From assembly GCF_007644105.1 (NCBI RefSeq), contig NZ_VFAC01000010.1, positions 46,602-110,601 of the forward strand: 64,000 nucleotides of DNA, written 5' to 3'. A model generated the notes under the pieces. It searched no databases, was not told the DNA's origin, and saw nothing but the letters and a program-made list of their open reading frames with translations. The DNA comes from Elioraea rosea (GTDB lineage: Bacteria > Pseudomonadota > Alphaproteobacteria > Acetobacterales > Acetobacteraceae). The stretch's first letter is position 1; every line of letters begins with the position of its first letter. Below are positions 1 to 9,232 of this stretch, one piece after another. The position numbers and the translations under genes are program-made.

Positions 1-13
1 CTGCCGCTCTCCG

Positions 14-790
14 TCACCCGCCCGTGGCAAGGAACGGCTCGACGACGCGCAGGAAGGCCTCGGGCGCCTCTGCATGCACCCAGTGCCCCGCGCCAGGGAC
101 AACCGCGAAGGCCGCGGCGGGGAAGCGGGCGAGTGCCGCGGCGCGGCCGGTCGCATCGACATAGGGGCTGTTCTCGCCCGAAACGAACAGCGCCTCGCCG
201 GGCCAGGCGAGGTGGTCGGGCAGGTCGGGGAAACCCGAGATTGCCTCGAGCGCGCTGGCGATGACGGGCAGGTTGCAGCGCCAGGCCGGCCCGCCCTCAC
301 CATAGCGGAGGTTCTGCAGAAGGAAGGCGCGCACAGCAGCGTCCGGCACAGCAGGGCGAAGCGCTGCATCGGCCTCCGCACGGCGAAGCTCGGGCCTGAG
401 GGGGAGGGCGAGCATCGCCTCCGCGTAGGGACGAAACGAGGACGGATAGCGCACCGGAGCGATGTCGACGACGACGAGCCGCCCGACCCGCGCGGGATGG
501 TGGAGCGCGAGCAGCATCGCCGCCTTGCCGCCCATAGAATGGCCGAGCACGTCCATGCTGCCGCCCTCGCCCTCGATCAGCGCGGCAAGGTCCTCAGCCA
601 TCGCCTCGTAGTCCATCCGCGGATCGTGCGGGCTGTCGCCGTGGTTCCGGAGATCGGCGAGGAGCACGCGGCGGCGCAGCGCCAGCCGCTTGGCGAGCCC
701 GCCCCAGTTGCCGCCCTGGCCGAACAGCCCGTGCAGGACGAGAAGGGGCCGGCCCTGGCCGAGCGAGGTGACGTTGAGCGGAACTGCCAT
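14..790 (-). CDS. alpha/beta-hydrolase fold esterase
   Basis: A 258-residue single-domain alpha/beta hydrolase, probably cytoplasmic because no signal peptide is visible. The nucleophile elbow reads GHSMGG near residue 83, the oxyanion region HGLFG is near residue 20, and a late GAGHW supplies the catalytic His. The order resembles the YbfF/abhydrolase-11 esterases, but the substrate cannot be told from sequence. The start lies 10 bases after the stop of the EamA transporter on the same strand, so the two are probably co-transcribed. Confidence 0.85.
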   Translation of the reverse strand: MAVPLNVTSLGQGRPLLVLHGLFGQGGNWGGLAKRLALRRRVLLADLRNHGDSPHDPRMDYEAMAEDLAALIEGEGGSMDVLGHSMGGKAAMLLALHHPARVGRLVVVDIAPVRYPSSFRPYAEAMLALPLRPELRRAEADAALRPAVPDAAVRAFLLQNLRYGEGGPAWRCNLPVIASALEAISGFPDLPDHLAWPGEALFVSGENSPYVDATGRAAALARFPAAAFAVVPGAGHWVHAEAPEAFLRVVEPFLATGG

Positions 791-800
791 GCCGGCAGGC

Positions 801-1688
801 TTAGCGGCGGAGCGCGAGCGTGGCCAGCCCCGCGAGGATCAGCGCACCGCCACCAAGAAGCGAGAGGCTCGCCGCCTCGCCAAGGAAGGCGACGGAGAGG
901 GCGACACTGACGACCGGCACGCCGAGGAACCCGAGCGAGGAGACGATGACGGGAAGCTGGCGCGAGATGCTCGCCGCCGCCCAGGTCGCGACAGGCCCGC
1001 CGAGTACGCCGAGATAGAGCAGCGCCGGGCCGGAGGACCAGCCGAGCGTGACGCCGCCCGAGGGCTCGAGAAGCTGCGCGGCCGGAAGCAGAAGGATCGC
1101 GGCGAGGCCGAACTGCCAGGGGAGAAGGTCCGACAGCGGCGTCGCGGCAGAGGTGCCACGGAGCACCGCGATCGCAATCGCCCAGGAGAGCGCCGCGGCG
1201 AGCAGCAGGCCATGCGCGAGGACCTGCCACCCGTCCGACCAGTCGAGCGTCCAGGGATTGGCGAGGACGAGGATGCCGGACAGGCCGAGCACGACGGCAA
1301 GCGCTCGATACCGGTCAAGCCGCTCGCCCATGACGAGGATGGAGATCGGCACCAGCCAGAGCGAGGTCGTGTAGCAGAGCAGCACCGACCGCCCGACGGG
1401 AACCACGGCGAGCGCGGCATGCAGAAGCGCGAAGAAGGCGGCGAGCTGGAACACCCCGACGGCGACGATCGCCGCCCAGTCACGCCGCTTCGGCCAGGCA
1501 AGGCGCCCGCGCGCGCCGACGAGAAGGGCCGTGACGATGGCAGACAGCAGGGCGCGCCAGAACGCGAGCCAGGCCGGCGTCGCCTCGGCGAGCCCGATCT
1601 TGATGACCGGCCCCGCCGCACCGAACACCAGAACGACGATGCCGAGCTGTGCAAGCGCGGCGCGGGAGAGAAGCGGGCGGCTGGGCAT
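801..1688 (-). CDS. EamA/DMT-family transporter
   Basis: A 295-residue inner-membrane protein with about ten hydrophobic helices arranged as two EamA repeats, a fold used by metabolite exporters of the drug/metabolite transporter superfamily. The N-terminus is short and basic and leads straight into the first helix. It is the promoter-proximal gene of a probable two-gene unit with the downstream hydrolase. The transported compound cannot be inferred. No strong ribosome binding site is visible, so the exact start is less certain than the gene. Confidence 0.85.
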   Translation of the reverse strand: MPSRPLLSRAALAQLGIVVLVFGAAGPVIKIGLAEATPAWLAFWRALLSAIVTALLVGARGRLAWPKRRDWAAIVAVGVFQLAAFFALLHAALAVVPVGRSVLLCYTTSLWLVPISILVMGERLDRYRALAVVLGLSGILVLANPWTLDWSDGWQVLAHGLLLAAALSWAIAIAVLRGTSAATPLSDLLPWQFGLAAILLLPAAQLLEPSGGVTLGWSSGPALLYLGVLGGPVATWAAASISRQLPVIVSSLGFLGVPVVSVALSVAFLGEAASLSLLGGGALILAGLATLALRR

Positions 1689-1742
1689 GCGTGCGCGAGG
1701 AGCGCATGCCCGAAGCCGCGCCGCAAGGGCCGGCGTCGCCGC

Positions 1743-2570
1743 TCAGTGCCGGTGCAGCCAGTCCTCGCGCCCCGGCACTGCGCCGAGCCAGGGCGGTACC
1801 GCGCGGCGGACGGGAAGCGTGATCTCGTCTGCAAGCGCGAGGCGCTCGCGGCTCGGCGGCGAGACGAGGAAACCCTGCACGAAGCCGAGGCCGAGCTCGG
1901 ACAGGCAATGGAACTCGCCCTCCGTCTCGATGCCCACGGCGACGACGGGAACGCCGAGACTCCCCGCCGCGTCCACAATGCGCGCGACGATCGGGTGCCT
2001 GATCCTGTGGTGGTTGATGCCGCGGATCAGCGTCCTGTCGAGCTTGACGAGATCCGGGCGGACTTCCGTCAGGAGGCCGATCCCGCCATAGCCCGTCCCG
2101 AAATCGTCGAGCGCGACGCGAAGGCCCTTGCCCCGCGCTCCTGCGATGATGCGCGCGAGCCAGGCGGGATCCTCGATCCGTGCCGCGTCGGTGATCTCGA
2201 CAACGAGACGCGCAGGCTCGAGCCCAGCCGCCCCGGCAAGGCCCGCGATAGTGGCGAGCATGTCGTCGGCGCCCGCTAGCGCGCCAGGCGAGATGTTTAC
2301 ATGCACGTCGCCCGGCGAGGCGGATGCGGCGAAGCGCGGCAGGATGGCGGCGACGGCCGCGACCTCGAAGGCGGAACGATGCGCCGCGGGAACACGCGCG
2401 AGCACCCCGTCTGCCGGTGTTCCGCCGAGGCCGCGCAGCAGCGCCTCGTAGGCCCTGATGCCGCCCGATGCGGTGCAGACGATCGGCTGGAAGGCCACGT
2501 CGAAGCGCGGCAGGCCCGCCGCCATCGCTACGCGGCACAGATCGGTCACCGGCCCGTCAGCCTCTCGCAT
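1743..2570 (-). CDS. EAL-domain protein, probably not an active phosphodiesterase
   Basis: A 275-residue stand-alone EAL domain of the cyclic-di-GMP phosphodiesterase family without a recognisable sensor or receiver domain. The signature EALLRG, the metal ligands in VNISP and EITDA, the loop DDFGTG and the VKLD lysine are all present. The usual AEGVE motif reads AVGIE: the first Glu, regarded as essential for hydrolysis in characterised EAL enzymes, is Val. I infer a c-di-GMP-binding or protein-interaction role rather than hydrolysis. The start was set at MREADG because upstream codons do not look coding. Confidence 0.85.
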   Translation of the reverse strand: MREADGPVTDLCRVAMAAGLPRFDVAFQPIVCTASGGIRAYEALLRGLGGTPADGVLARVPAAHRSAFEVAAVAAILPRFAASASPGDVHVNISPGALAGADDMLATIAGLAGAAGLEPARLVVEITDAARIEDPAWLARIIAGARGKGLRVALDDFGTGYGGIGLLTEVRPDLVKLDRTLIRGINHHRIRHPIVARIVDAAGSLGVPVVAVGIETEGEFHCLSELGLGFVQGFLVSPPSRERLALADEITLPVRRAVPPWLGAVPGREDWLHRH

Positions 2571-2715
2571 CCGCCCATCCCCTGAGTTGTCGTCACGCCA
2601 TGCGACACGGGCCCATTTTCCCGCAACGACCATGAAGCAGGGGTTAACTGGCGCACACTTCGGGGCAATGACGGCCGGGCGGCCTTGCTCGCAGGCTCGG
2701 GGCTCGCGGGCGGCC

Positions 2716-3453
2716 TCAGGAATGCATGTACAGACCGCCATTGACGTGCAGCGTCTCGCCGGTGACGAAGGAGGCGAGGTCGGAGGCGAGGAACAGAACC
2801 GCGCCGGCCACTTCCTCCGCCCTGCCGAGGCGGCGCAGCGGCGTCTGCGCGAGGATCGCCTCGCCACGCTCCGCCATCAGGCCGGTGACCATTGCCGTAC
2901 CGATGACGCCCGGGCTCACCGCATTGGCGCGGATGCCGCGCGGCGCAAGCTCGCTCGCGATCGAGCGCGTGAAGGAGAGTACCGCACCCTTCGCGGCGGC
3001 GTAGTGCACATGGCCGCGGCTGCCGCGATGGCCGGCAACGGAGGCGATCGTGACGATCGATCCGCCATGCCCCATGTGCGGCAGCGCGGCGCGGCACACC
3101 GCCATCGTGCCATCGAGGTTGACGGCGAGGCACTCGCGCCAGGCGGTATCCGTCATCCCCTCGAGCGCCGCGTCGGGGAACACGCCGGCATTGGGCACGA
3201 CGATGTCGATGCGGCTGAAGCGCGCGACCGCCTCGGCCACCATGTCCTGCACCGAGGCGGTATCGGTCACGTCGCAGGCCACGGCGGCCACCTGCTCTCC
3301 CGTGGGGTCGAGCGCTACGGCGAGGGTGGCGGGCGCGGCGCGATCGGCGAGCAGCATGCGCGCGCCGGCGCGGCGGAACAGCCGCGCGATGGCAGAGCCG
3401 ATACCGCCAGCGGCCCCTGTCAGGACCAGCGTGCGGCCGGAGAGGTCGATCAT
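2716..3453 (-). CDS. SDR-family oxidoreductase
   Basis: A 245-residue classical short-chain dehydrogenase. It has the NAD(P) motif TGAAGGIGSA near the N-terminus, NAG in the middle, and the Ser-Tyr-Lys catalytic set with YAAAK. The C-terminal part matches the 3-oxoacyl-ACP reductase-like subgroup, but the substrate is unknown. It starts two bases after the stop of the upstream quinone oxidoreductase, so the pair is probably translationally coupled. The start at MIDLSG was chosen because longer versions run into the neighbouring gene. Confidence 0.88.
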   Translation of the reverse strand: MIDLSGRTLVLTGAAGGIGSAIARLFRRAGARMLLADRAAPATLAVALDPTGEQVAAVACDVTDTASVQDMVAEAVARFSRIDIVVPNAGVFPDAALEGMTDTAWRECLAVNLDGTMAVCRAALPHMGHGGSIVTIASVAGHRGSRGHVHYAAAKGAVLSFTRSIASELAPRGIRANAVSPGVIGTAMVTGLMAERGEAILAQTPLRRLGRAEEVAGAVLFLASDLASFVTGETLHVNGGLYMHS

Positions 3454-3455
3454 CC

Positions 3456-4457
3456 CTAACGGACCTTGAGCATGATCTTGCCGACATGCGCGCTGCTCTC
3501 CATCAGCGCATGCGCCGCCGCCACCTGCTCGAGGGGGAAGGTCGCATGGATCACCGGCGCGCAGCGCCCCGCATCGAGATGCGGCCACACCTTCTCGCGC
3601 AGCGCATCGGCGATCGCACCCTTCTGTGCGGTCGAGCGCGGCCGCATCGTCGATCCGGTAAGGGTGAGCCGCCGCGTCATCACAGGAAGCATGTCGAACT
3701 CCGGCACCTTCGAGCCCTGCAGGAACGCGATCTGCACGAGCCGGCCATCGAGCGCGAGGCAGCGTATGTTGCGTGGGATGTAGTCGCCGCCGACCATGTC
3801 GAGCACGACATCGACGCCGCGCCTGTCGGTGATGCGCGCGACCTCGGCGACGAAATCCTCCGTGCGGTAGTTGATGCCGTGATCGGCGCCGAGGCTGCGG
3901 CAGGCTGCGAGCTTCTCCGCACTCCCCGCCGTCACGATCACCGTCGCGCCGAAGGCCTTGGCGAGCTGGACCGCCGTCGTTCCGATGCCGGACGAGCCGC
4001 CATGGATCAGCACGCTCTCGCCCGCGCGCAGGCCGCCCCGGTCGAACAGGTTGGCCCAGACGGTGAAGTAGGTTTCGGGCAGTGCTGCCGCGCGCAGGTG
4101 GTCGTAGCCTTTCGGCGGACGAAGCGATTGCGCTGCCGGAACGGCAACGTACTCGGCATAGGCGCCGCCATTGGTCAGCGCACAGACCGGCTCGCCAAGC
4201 TGCCAGCCGCTCACCTGGCTGCCCATGCCGACGACGACGCCCGCCGCCTCGAGGCCGATGATCGGCGAGGCACCGGGCGGGGGCGGATAGGCACCGCGAC
4301 GCTGCTGCACGTCGGGCCGGTTCACGCCCGCGGCATGCACCTCGACGAGAAGCTCGTCCGGCCCCGGCACCGGCAACGGCCCGCTCGCGACGGCCATGAC
4401 CTCGGGGCCGCCCACCCCCGTCGTCGCGATGTGCCGCATCGTCGCTGGCAGTGCCAT
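3456..4457 (-). CDS. NAD(P)H quinone oxidoreductase, zinc-free MDR family
   Basis: A 333-residue medium-chain dehydrogenase of the quinone oxidoreductase (QOR/PIG3) type. An N-terminal GroES-like fold carries GVNRPDVQQR, and the Rossmann segment contains HGGSSGIGTTA. The Cys ligands of zinc alcohol dehydrogenases are missing, as expected for QOR enzymes that reduce quinones or other activated double bonds with NADPH. The start at 4457 follows a strong purine stretch (gggaggagaggg). It is divergent from the branched-chain ABC transporter, leaving about 130 bases for both promoters. Confidence 0.88.
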   Translation of the reverse strand: MALPATMRHIATTGVGGPEVMAVASGPLPVPGPDELLVEVHAAGVNRPDVQQRRGAYPPPPGASPIIGLEAAGVVVGMGSQVSGWQLGEPVCALTNGGAYAEYVAVPAAQSLRPPKGYDHLRAAALPETYFTVWANLFDRGGLRAGESVLIHGGSSGIGTTAVQLAKAFGATVIVTAGSAEKLAACRSLGADHGINYRTEDFVAEVARITDRRGVDVVLDMVGGDYIPRNIRCLALDGRLVQIAFLQGSKVPEFDMLPVMTRRLTLTGSTMRPRSTAQKGAIADALREKVWPHLDAGRCAPVIHATFPLEQVAAAHALMESSAHVGKIMLKVR

Positions 4458-4587
4458 GCCCTCTCCTCCCGCCGCTTCCGTTGTCACCGGAAGGTGTTGG
4501 CCAGCCTGCCGCGCGTCAAGCAGCCTCCGTCTTGCCGAGCCGTTCCCGCCCGCGCAAGATGCGCCGCCACAACAAGGAGAAACGGGG

Positions 4588-5805
4588 ATGAGGAGGAGAC
4601 ACGTTCTGGCCGGCACGCTCGCCGGGACGGTTGCATTGGCCGCACGGTCTGCCACCGCACAAGGATCGGACCTCCGCTTCGGCGCGCTCTACCCGTTCAG
4701 CGGCCCCCTCGCCCTCCTCGGGGACGAGAGCTTCCGCGGCTTCGAGCTCGCGGTCGAGGAACGCAACGCGGCCGGCGGGATCGGCAATGCCCGCATCCGC
4801 ATCATCCGCGGAGACGCGGTCGACCAGAACCAGGCGATCGGCGAGGCGCGCCGCCTGATGAGCGTCGAGCGGGTGCAGGCGATCTTCGGCACCTACGCCT
4901 CGCCGCTGTCCTTCGCCGCAACGCAGGTGACCGAGCTTGCCGGCACCCCCTATTTCGAGCTTGGCGCGATCTCCGACCCGATCACCGAGCGCGGATTCCG
5001 CTACCTGTTCCGCACCTGCCCAGTCGCCAAGTTCTTCGGCGAAGGGACGGTCGACGCCGTCACCGGCATCGCGCAGAAGCTGGGGCAGGACCCGAAATCG
5101 CTCCGCATCGCCGTGCTCCGCGAGGACGGCATCTACGGCACGACCGTGTCGGCGGCGCAGAAGGCACGCATCCAGCAGCTGGGCTACCAGATGGTGGAGG
5201 ACCTGTCCTACTCCGTCCGCGCCGTCGACCTCTCCTCGGTGGTGCAGAGGCTGCGCGGGGCGAATGTCGATGTCGTGCTGCACACCGGCTACCAGAACGA
5301 CATCCTCCTGTTCTATCGCGGCATGAAGGAGGCGGGGTGGAAGCCGAAGGCGGTGATCGGCTCCGGAGCCGGATACAGCCTGACGGACACGATGAAGGCC
5401 GTGGGGTCCGACTTCCAGAATACGCTGAATGTCGACTTCACCCAGTTCGCGGTGAACGAGCGCGTCGCGCCGGGCGTGAAGCAGTTCGTCGAGGCCTATG
5501 CGCGCAAGTACGGCCACCCGCCGCGCTCCGGCCACAGCCTCGCGAACTTCATGGGCGCGCGCGTGTTCTTCGACGCGCTCGCCCGCGCCGGCTCGATGGA
5601 CAAGGACCGCGTGCGCGCCGCCGTGCTCGCGACAGACGTGCCCGAGTACACGACGCCGACAGGCTGGGGTGCGAAGTTCGACGAGAAGGGCCAGAACACG
5701 CGCGCACGGCCGTTCCTTCTGCAGTGGCAGGGCGAGCAGCAGGTGACGGTGTTCCCGCCCGAGGCGGCGGTGGCCGAGCTCCGCATCGGCCTCGGCGCCA
5801 CCTGA
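4588..5805 (+). CDS. ABC transporter substrate-binding protein, branched-chain amino acid type
   Basis: A 405-residue periplasmic binding protein of the Leu/Ile/Val (Peripla_BP_6) family. The N-terminus MRRRHVLAGTLAG ending in ATAQ is a Tat-like signal peptide. The mature part begins with the family-typical FGALYPFSG and continues as a two-lobe fold. The start follows aaggag at suitable spacing. It is first in a five-gene set with LivH, LivM-LivG, LivF and an SDR. The ligand may be an amino acid or another small carboxylate; the sequence does not decide. Confidence 0.92.
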   Translation: MRRRHVLAGTLAGTVALAARSATAQGSDLRFGALYPFSGPLALLGDESFRGFELAVEERNAAGGIGNARIRIIRGDAVDQNQAIGEARRLMSVERVQAIFGTYASPLSFAATQVTELAGTPYFELGAISDPITERGFRYLFRTCPVAKFFGEGTVDAVTGIAQKLGQDPKSLRIAVLREDGIYGTTVSAAQKARIQQLGYQMVEDLSYSVRAVDLSSVVQRLRGANVDVVLHTGYQNDILLFYRGMKEAGWKPKAVIGSGAGYSLTDTMKAVGSDFQNTLNVDFTQFAVNERVAPGVKQFVEAYARKYGHPPRSGHSLANFMGARVFFDALARAGSMDKDRVRAAVLATDVPEYTTPTGWGAKFDEKGQNTRARPFLLQWQGEQQVTVFPPEAAVAELRIGLGAT

Positions 5806-5872
5806 GACGACGCATGGGGGGCGGCGGCAACGCCGCCCCTTCTCCTTTCCGACACGACCCGGTTCCTCCCGC

Positions 5873-6742
5873 ATGGAAGTGCTTCCGCAGCTAATCGTGA
5901 ACGGCCTGCTGCTCGGCGGCGCCTTCGCTCTCATCAGCATCGGCCTCACCCTCGTGTTCGGCATCGTGCGCGTCGTGAACTTCGCGCATGGCGAGCTCTT
6001 CATGGCCGGGCTGTTCGGCGCCTGGCTGCTCTCCTCCAAGGTCGGGCTCACGCCCTATCTCGCCGCGGTGCCGCTGGTCGTCATCCTGTTCGCCGCGGGG
6101 GCGGCGATGCAGCGCTTCATCATCCAACCGCTGATGGATGCCGACCCGCATATCCAGATCTTCGCGACCGTGGGCGTCGGCACGGCGCTGATCAACCTCG
6201 CGCTGATCCTGTTCGGCGCTGACATCCGCACCTCCGAGTTGCCCTGGGCGCGTGAGCCGGTGCGCTTTGCCGGGCTGTCGGTCGCGCGCGGCTTCCTCGT
6301 CGCCTTCGCCGTCTCGATGGTGGCGACCGCCGCGCTCGTGCTCTTCCTGAAGCGAACCCATCTCGGCCGCGCCATCCGCGCGGTTGCGCAGAACCGCAAC
6401 GCCGCACCGCTTATGGGCATCGACGTGCCGCGCATCTACATCATCACCTTCGGCATCGGCTCTGCCTGCGTCGGGCTCGCGGCGGCGGTGCTCTCGCCGC
6501 TCTTCCCCGCCTTCCCGACGGTGGGCACATACTTCGCCCTGACGGCCTTCGTCATCGTCGTGCTCGGCGGCATGGGTTCACTCGAAGGGGCCGTCGCCGG
6601 TGCGCTGATCATCGGCCTGGTCGACAGCCTCGCCGGCTACTACGTCGCGCCCGACCTGAAGGAGGTTGTCTACTTCCTCATCTTCCTTCTGATCCTCGTG
6701 CTGAAGCCCGCGGGGCTGTTCGGCGTCAGGGGGTCGGAGTGA
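5873..6742 (+). CDS. livH: branched-chain amino acid ABC transporter permease LivH
   Basis: A 289-residue membrane permease with about eight hydrophobic helices. The N-terminal region contains the family hallmark GLTLVFGIVRVVNFAHGE, and the C-terminal half has the LGGMGSLEGAVAGA segment that contacts the ATPase. Its stop overlaps the GTG start of the next gene (gtga), indicating translational coupling. It forms the transport channel with the LivM half of the following protein. Confidence 0.93.
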   Translation: MEVLPQLIVNGLLLGGAFALISIGLTLVFGIVRVVNFAHGELFMAGLFGAWLLSSKVGLTPYLAAVPLVVILFAAGAAMQRFIIQPLMDADPHIQIFATVGVGTALINLALILFGADIRTSELPWAREPVRFAGLSVARGFLVAFAVSMVATAALVLFLKRTHLGRAIRAVAQNRNAAPLMGIDVPRIYIITFGIGSACVGLAAAVLSPLFPAFPTVGTYFALTAFVIVVLGGMGSLEGAVAGALIIGLVDSLAGYYVAPDLKEVVYFLIFLLILVLKPAGLFGVRGSE

Positions 6743-8541
6743 GGCCGCTTTCGATCGCCGGGCTCGCCGCGCTCGCGCTTCTCTTCGCGCTTCCGTACTG
6801 GATCATCCCGCTGATCGCCGATGCCGGATTCTGGCAGCATGTGTTCGTCACCATCTTCGTCTACGCGGCGATGGCGACGGCGTGGAACATCGTCGGCGGC
6901 TTCGCGGGCCAGCTCTCGCTGGGCCACACCATCTTCTACGGCATCGGCGCCTATGCGGCGGTGCTGCTGAACCAGCATTTCGGCATCATTCCTTGGTTCG
7001 GCATGCTCGCCGGCGCGGCCGTCTCGGCGGCCGCGGGCGTCCTCGTCTCCTGGCCGTGCCTGAGGCTGCGGGGGCCCTTCTACACGCTCTCGACCATCGC
7101 CTTCCTCGAGGTCGTGCGGCTTCTCGCCATCCACTTCAAGGACTTCACGGGCGGCAGCGCAGGTATTCCCGTGCCGATGTTCGCGACGACCGCGACGGGG
7201 ATGGAGCAGCGCATCGGCTGGGCCTGGATGCTGTTCCGCGAGAGGGAAAACACCGTCCTCATCGCCTTCGGGCTGCTCGTGCTGTGCATCGCCGTCGCCA
7301 CCCTCATACGCCGCTCACGCTTCGGCTACGCGCTTCTCGCGGTGCGCGAGCGGGAGGATGCGGCTGAGGCGGTGGGCGTGAACACCACGCGCGTGAAGCT
7401 CGCGGCCGTCGCGGTCTCCGCGGCGCTGACGAGCCTCGTCGGCTCGTTCCACGGAATCTACCTGAACTTCATCGAGCCGGAGACGATGTTCAGCCTCGCG
7501 ACCGCCATCCAGCTCGCGATGTTCGCGCTGATCGGCGGGCTCGGGACCGTGGCGGGGCCGGTGGCGGGCACCCTCCTCGTCGTGCCGATCGCGGAGGCCG
7601 CGCGCGGCTGGCTCGGCGCGACGGCAAACGGGCTGCACGGGCTCGTCTACGGCCTCGTTCTCGTCGGCATCGTGCTGACCATGCCGCAAGGCATCGTCGG
7701 CGCGCTGAAGCCGCGCTTCGCCCTCTGGGCCGGCCCGGCGCACCGCCCTCCCCCGGCGGCGCCAGCGCGCGACGAGGCGCGCGCGCGCCCGCCGATCGGC
7801 GAGCCGATCCTCGAGGCGCGGAACCTCACGCGCCGCTTCGGCGGCCTCGTGGCGACGAACGACGTCTCGCTGACGCTGCGCGAGGGCGAGGTGCTCGGCA
7901 TCATCGGCCCGAACGGCGCGGGCAAGACGACGCTGTTCAACCTTCTCTCCGGCTTCCTCCCGCCGAACGAGGGCTCGGTACGCGTGCGCGACGCATCCGG
8001 CCAGTGGGTGACGCCAGATGCACCGCACGGCTTCGCCGATGCCGGCGTGGGCCGCACCTTCCAGATCGTGCAGCCCTTCGCAGGCCTGTCCGTGCGCGAG
8101 AACATCATGCTCGGCGCGTTCCACCACGCCCGCTCGCGCGCGGAGGCCGAAGCGGAGGCGGAGCGCGTCGCGGCGCTCTGCGGGCTTGGCCACCTGCTCG
8201 ACCTCGAGGCACGGAGCCTCACGGTGGGCGGTGCGAAGCGGCTCGAGGTCGCGCGCGCGCTGGCGATGCGGCCGCGCATCCTGCTGCTCGACGAGGTGAT
8301 GGCAGGGCTGAACCCGTCCGACGTCGCGCTCGCGGTCGAGCTCGTGCGCACGATCCGCGACAGCGGTGTCTCGATCATCGCGATCGAGCATGTGATGGCC
8401 GCGATCATGGCGATCAGCGATCGCATCGTCGTCATCAACTCCGGGCGGATGATCGCGGAAGGCTCTCCGGAGGCGATCGCGAAGGACCGGACCGTCATCG
8501 AGGCCTATCTGGGCGAGGAATATGTCGCTGCTTCGGCTTGA
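6739..8541 (+). CDS. LivM-LivG fusion: ABC permease plus ATPase
   Basis: A 600-residue protein joining two subunits that are separate in E. coli. Residues 1 to about 325 are a LivM-type permease with FAGQLSLGHTIFYGIGAYAA. A proline- and alanine-rich linker with RPPPAAPARDEARARPP follows. Residues from about 345 are a LivG-type ATPase with Walker A GPNGAGKTT near residue 390, a signature segment LTVGGAKRLEVA and Walker B LLLDEVMAGLNP. The start is GTG overlapping the livH stop, and the end overlaps livF by 20 bases. Such fusions are known in alphaproteobacteria. Confidence 0.92.
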   Translation: MRPLSIAGLAALALLFALPYWIIPLIADAGFWQHVFVTIFVYAAMATAWNIVGGFAGQLSLGHTIFYGIGAYAAVLLNQHFGIIPWFGMLAGAAVSAAAGVLVSWPCLRLRGPFYTLSTIAFLEVVRLLAIHFKDFTGGSAGIPVPMFATTATGMEQRIGWAWMLFRERENTVLIAFGLLVLCIAVATLIRRSRFGYALLAVREREDAAEAVGVNTTRVKLAAVAVSAALTSLVGSFHGIYLNFIEPETMFSLATAIQLAMFALIGGLGTVAGPVAGTLLVVPIAEAARGWLGATANGLHGLVYGLVLVGIVLTMPQGIVGALKPRFALWAGPAHRPPPAAPARDEARARPPIGEPILEARNLTRRFGGLVATNDVSLTLREGEVLGIIGPNGAGKTTLFNLLSGFLPPNEGSVRVRDASGQWVTPDAPHGFADAGVGRTFQIVQPFAGLSVRENIMLGAFHHARSRAEAEAEAERVAALCGLGHLLDLEARSLTVGGAKRLEVARALAMRPRILLLDEVMAGLNPSDVALAVELVRTIRDSGVSIIAIEHVMAAIMAISDRIVVINSGRMIAEGSPEAIAKDRTVIEAYLGEEYVAASA

Positions 8542-9232
8542 GAACGTCTCGGCTGGCTACGGCGCGGTCGAGGTGCTGTCGGATGTCACGATCGACGTCG
8601 CCCCCGGCGAGGTCGTCACCATCGTCGGCGCCAATGGCGCGGGAAAGACGACCATCCTGCGGACGATCGCGGGGCTGGTCCGCCCGCGCTCGGGGCGGAA
8701 GCTGATCGACGGGCGCGACGTTTCGGCCCTGAAGCCCCCCGCCATCGTCGATCTCGGCATCACGCTCGTACCGGAGGGGCGGCAGCTCTTCCCCTTCATG
8801 TCGGTGCGCGAGAACCTGATGCTCGGCGCCTACAAGCCTGCCGCGCGCGCCGCCATCCCGGAGCGGATGGAGGAGGTGCTGGCGCTGTTCCCCCGCGTGC
8901 GCGAGCGGCTCGACCAGTACGCGGGAAGCCTCTCGGGCGGCGAGCAGCAGATGGTCGCGATCGCGCGGGGAATGATGGCCAACCCACGGCTGCTGATGTT
9001 CGACGAGCCCTCGCTCGGCCTCGCGCCGATGATCGTCAAGCAGGTGTTCGAGATCGTCGACCGCGTCGTGGCGGCGGGCACGACCGTGCTGATCGTGGAA
9101 CAGAACATCTACCACACGCTGTCGATCGCCACGCGCGGCTATGTGCTGGAGAACGGCCGCATCGTGATGCAGGACACCGGCCCTGCGCTGCTGCGCGACC
9201 CGCATGTCCGCCGCGCCTATCTCGGAGTGTGA
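8522..9232 (+). CDS. livF: branched-chain amino acid ABC transporter ATPase LivF
   Basis: A 236-residue ABC ATPase. Walker A GANGAGKTT, signature LSGGEQQ and Walker B LLMFDEPSLGLAP are all intact, and the Q-loop region EGRQLFPFMSV is typical of LivF. It overlaps the 3' end of the LivM-LivG gene and the start of the following SDR. It should pair with the LivG half of the fusion to power the importer. Confidence 0.93.
   Translation: MSLLRLENVSAGYGAVEVLSDVTIDVAPGEVVTIVGANGAGKTTILRTIAGLVRPRSGRKLIDGRDVSALKPPAIVDLGITLVPEGRQLFPFMSVRENLMLGAYKPAARAAIPERMEEVLALFPRVRERLDQYAGSLSGGEQQMVAIARGMMANPRLLMFDEPSLGLAPMIVKQVFEIVDRVVAAGTTVLIVEQNIYHTLSIATRGYVLENGRIVMQDTGPALLRDPHVRRAYLGV

Noticed and set aside
690..2279. 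Long plus-strand frame (529 codons) across the hydrolase and transporter genes
   Set aside because: It is Arg/Glu-rich, has no domain, and is the antisense shadow of three well-supported minus-strand genes in GC-rich DNA.
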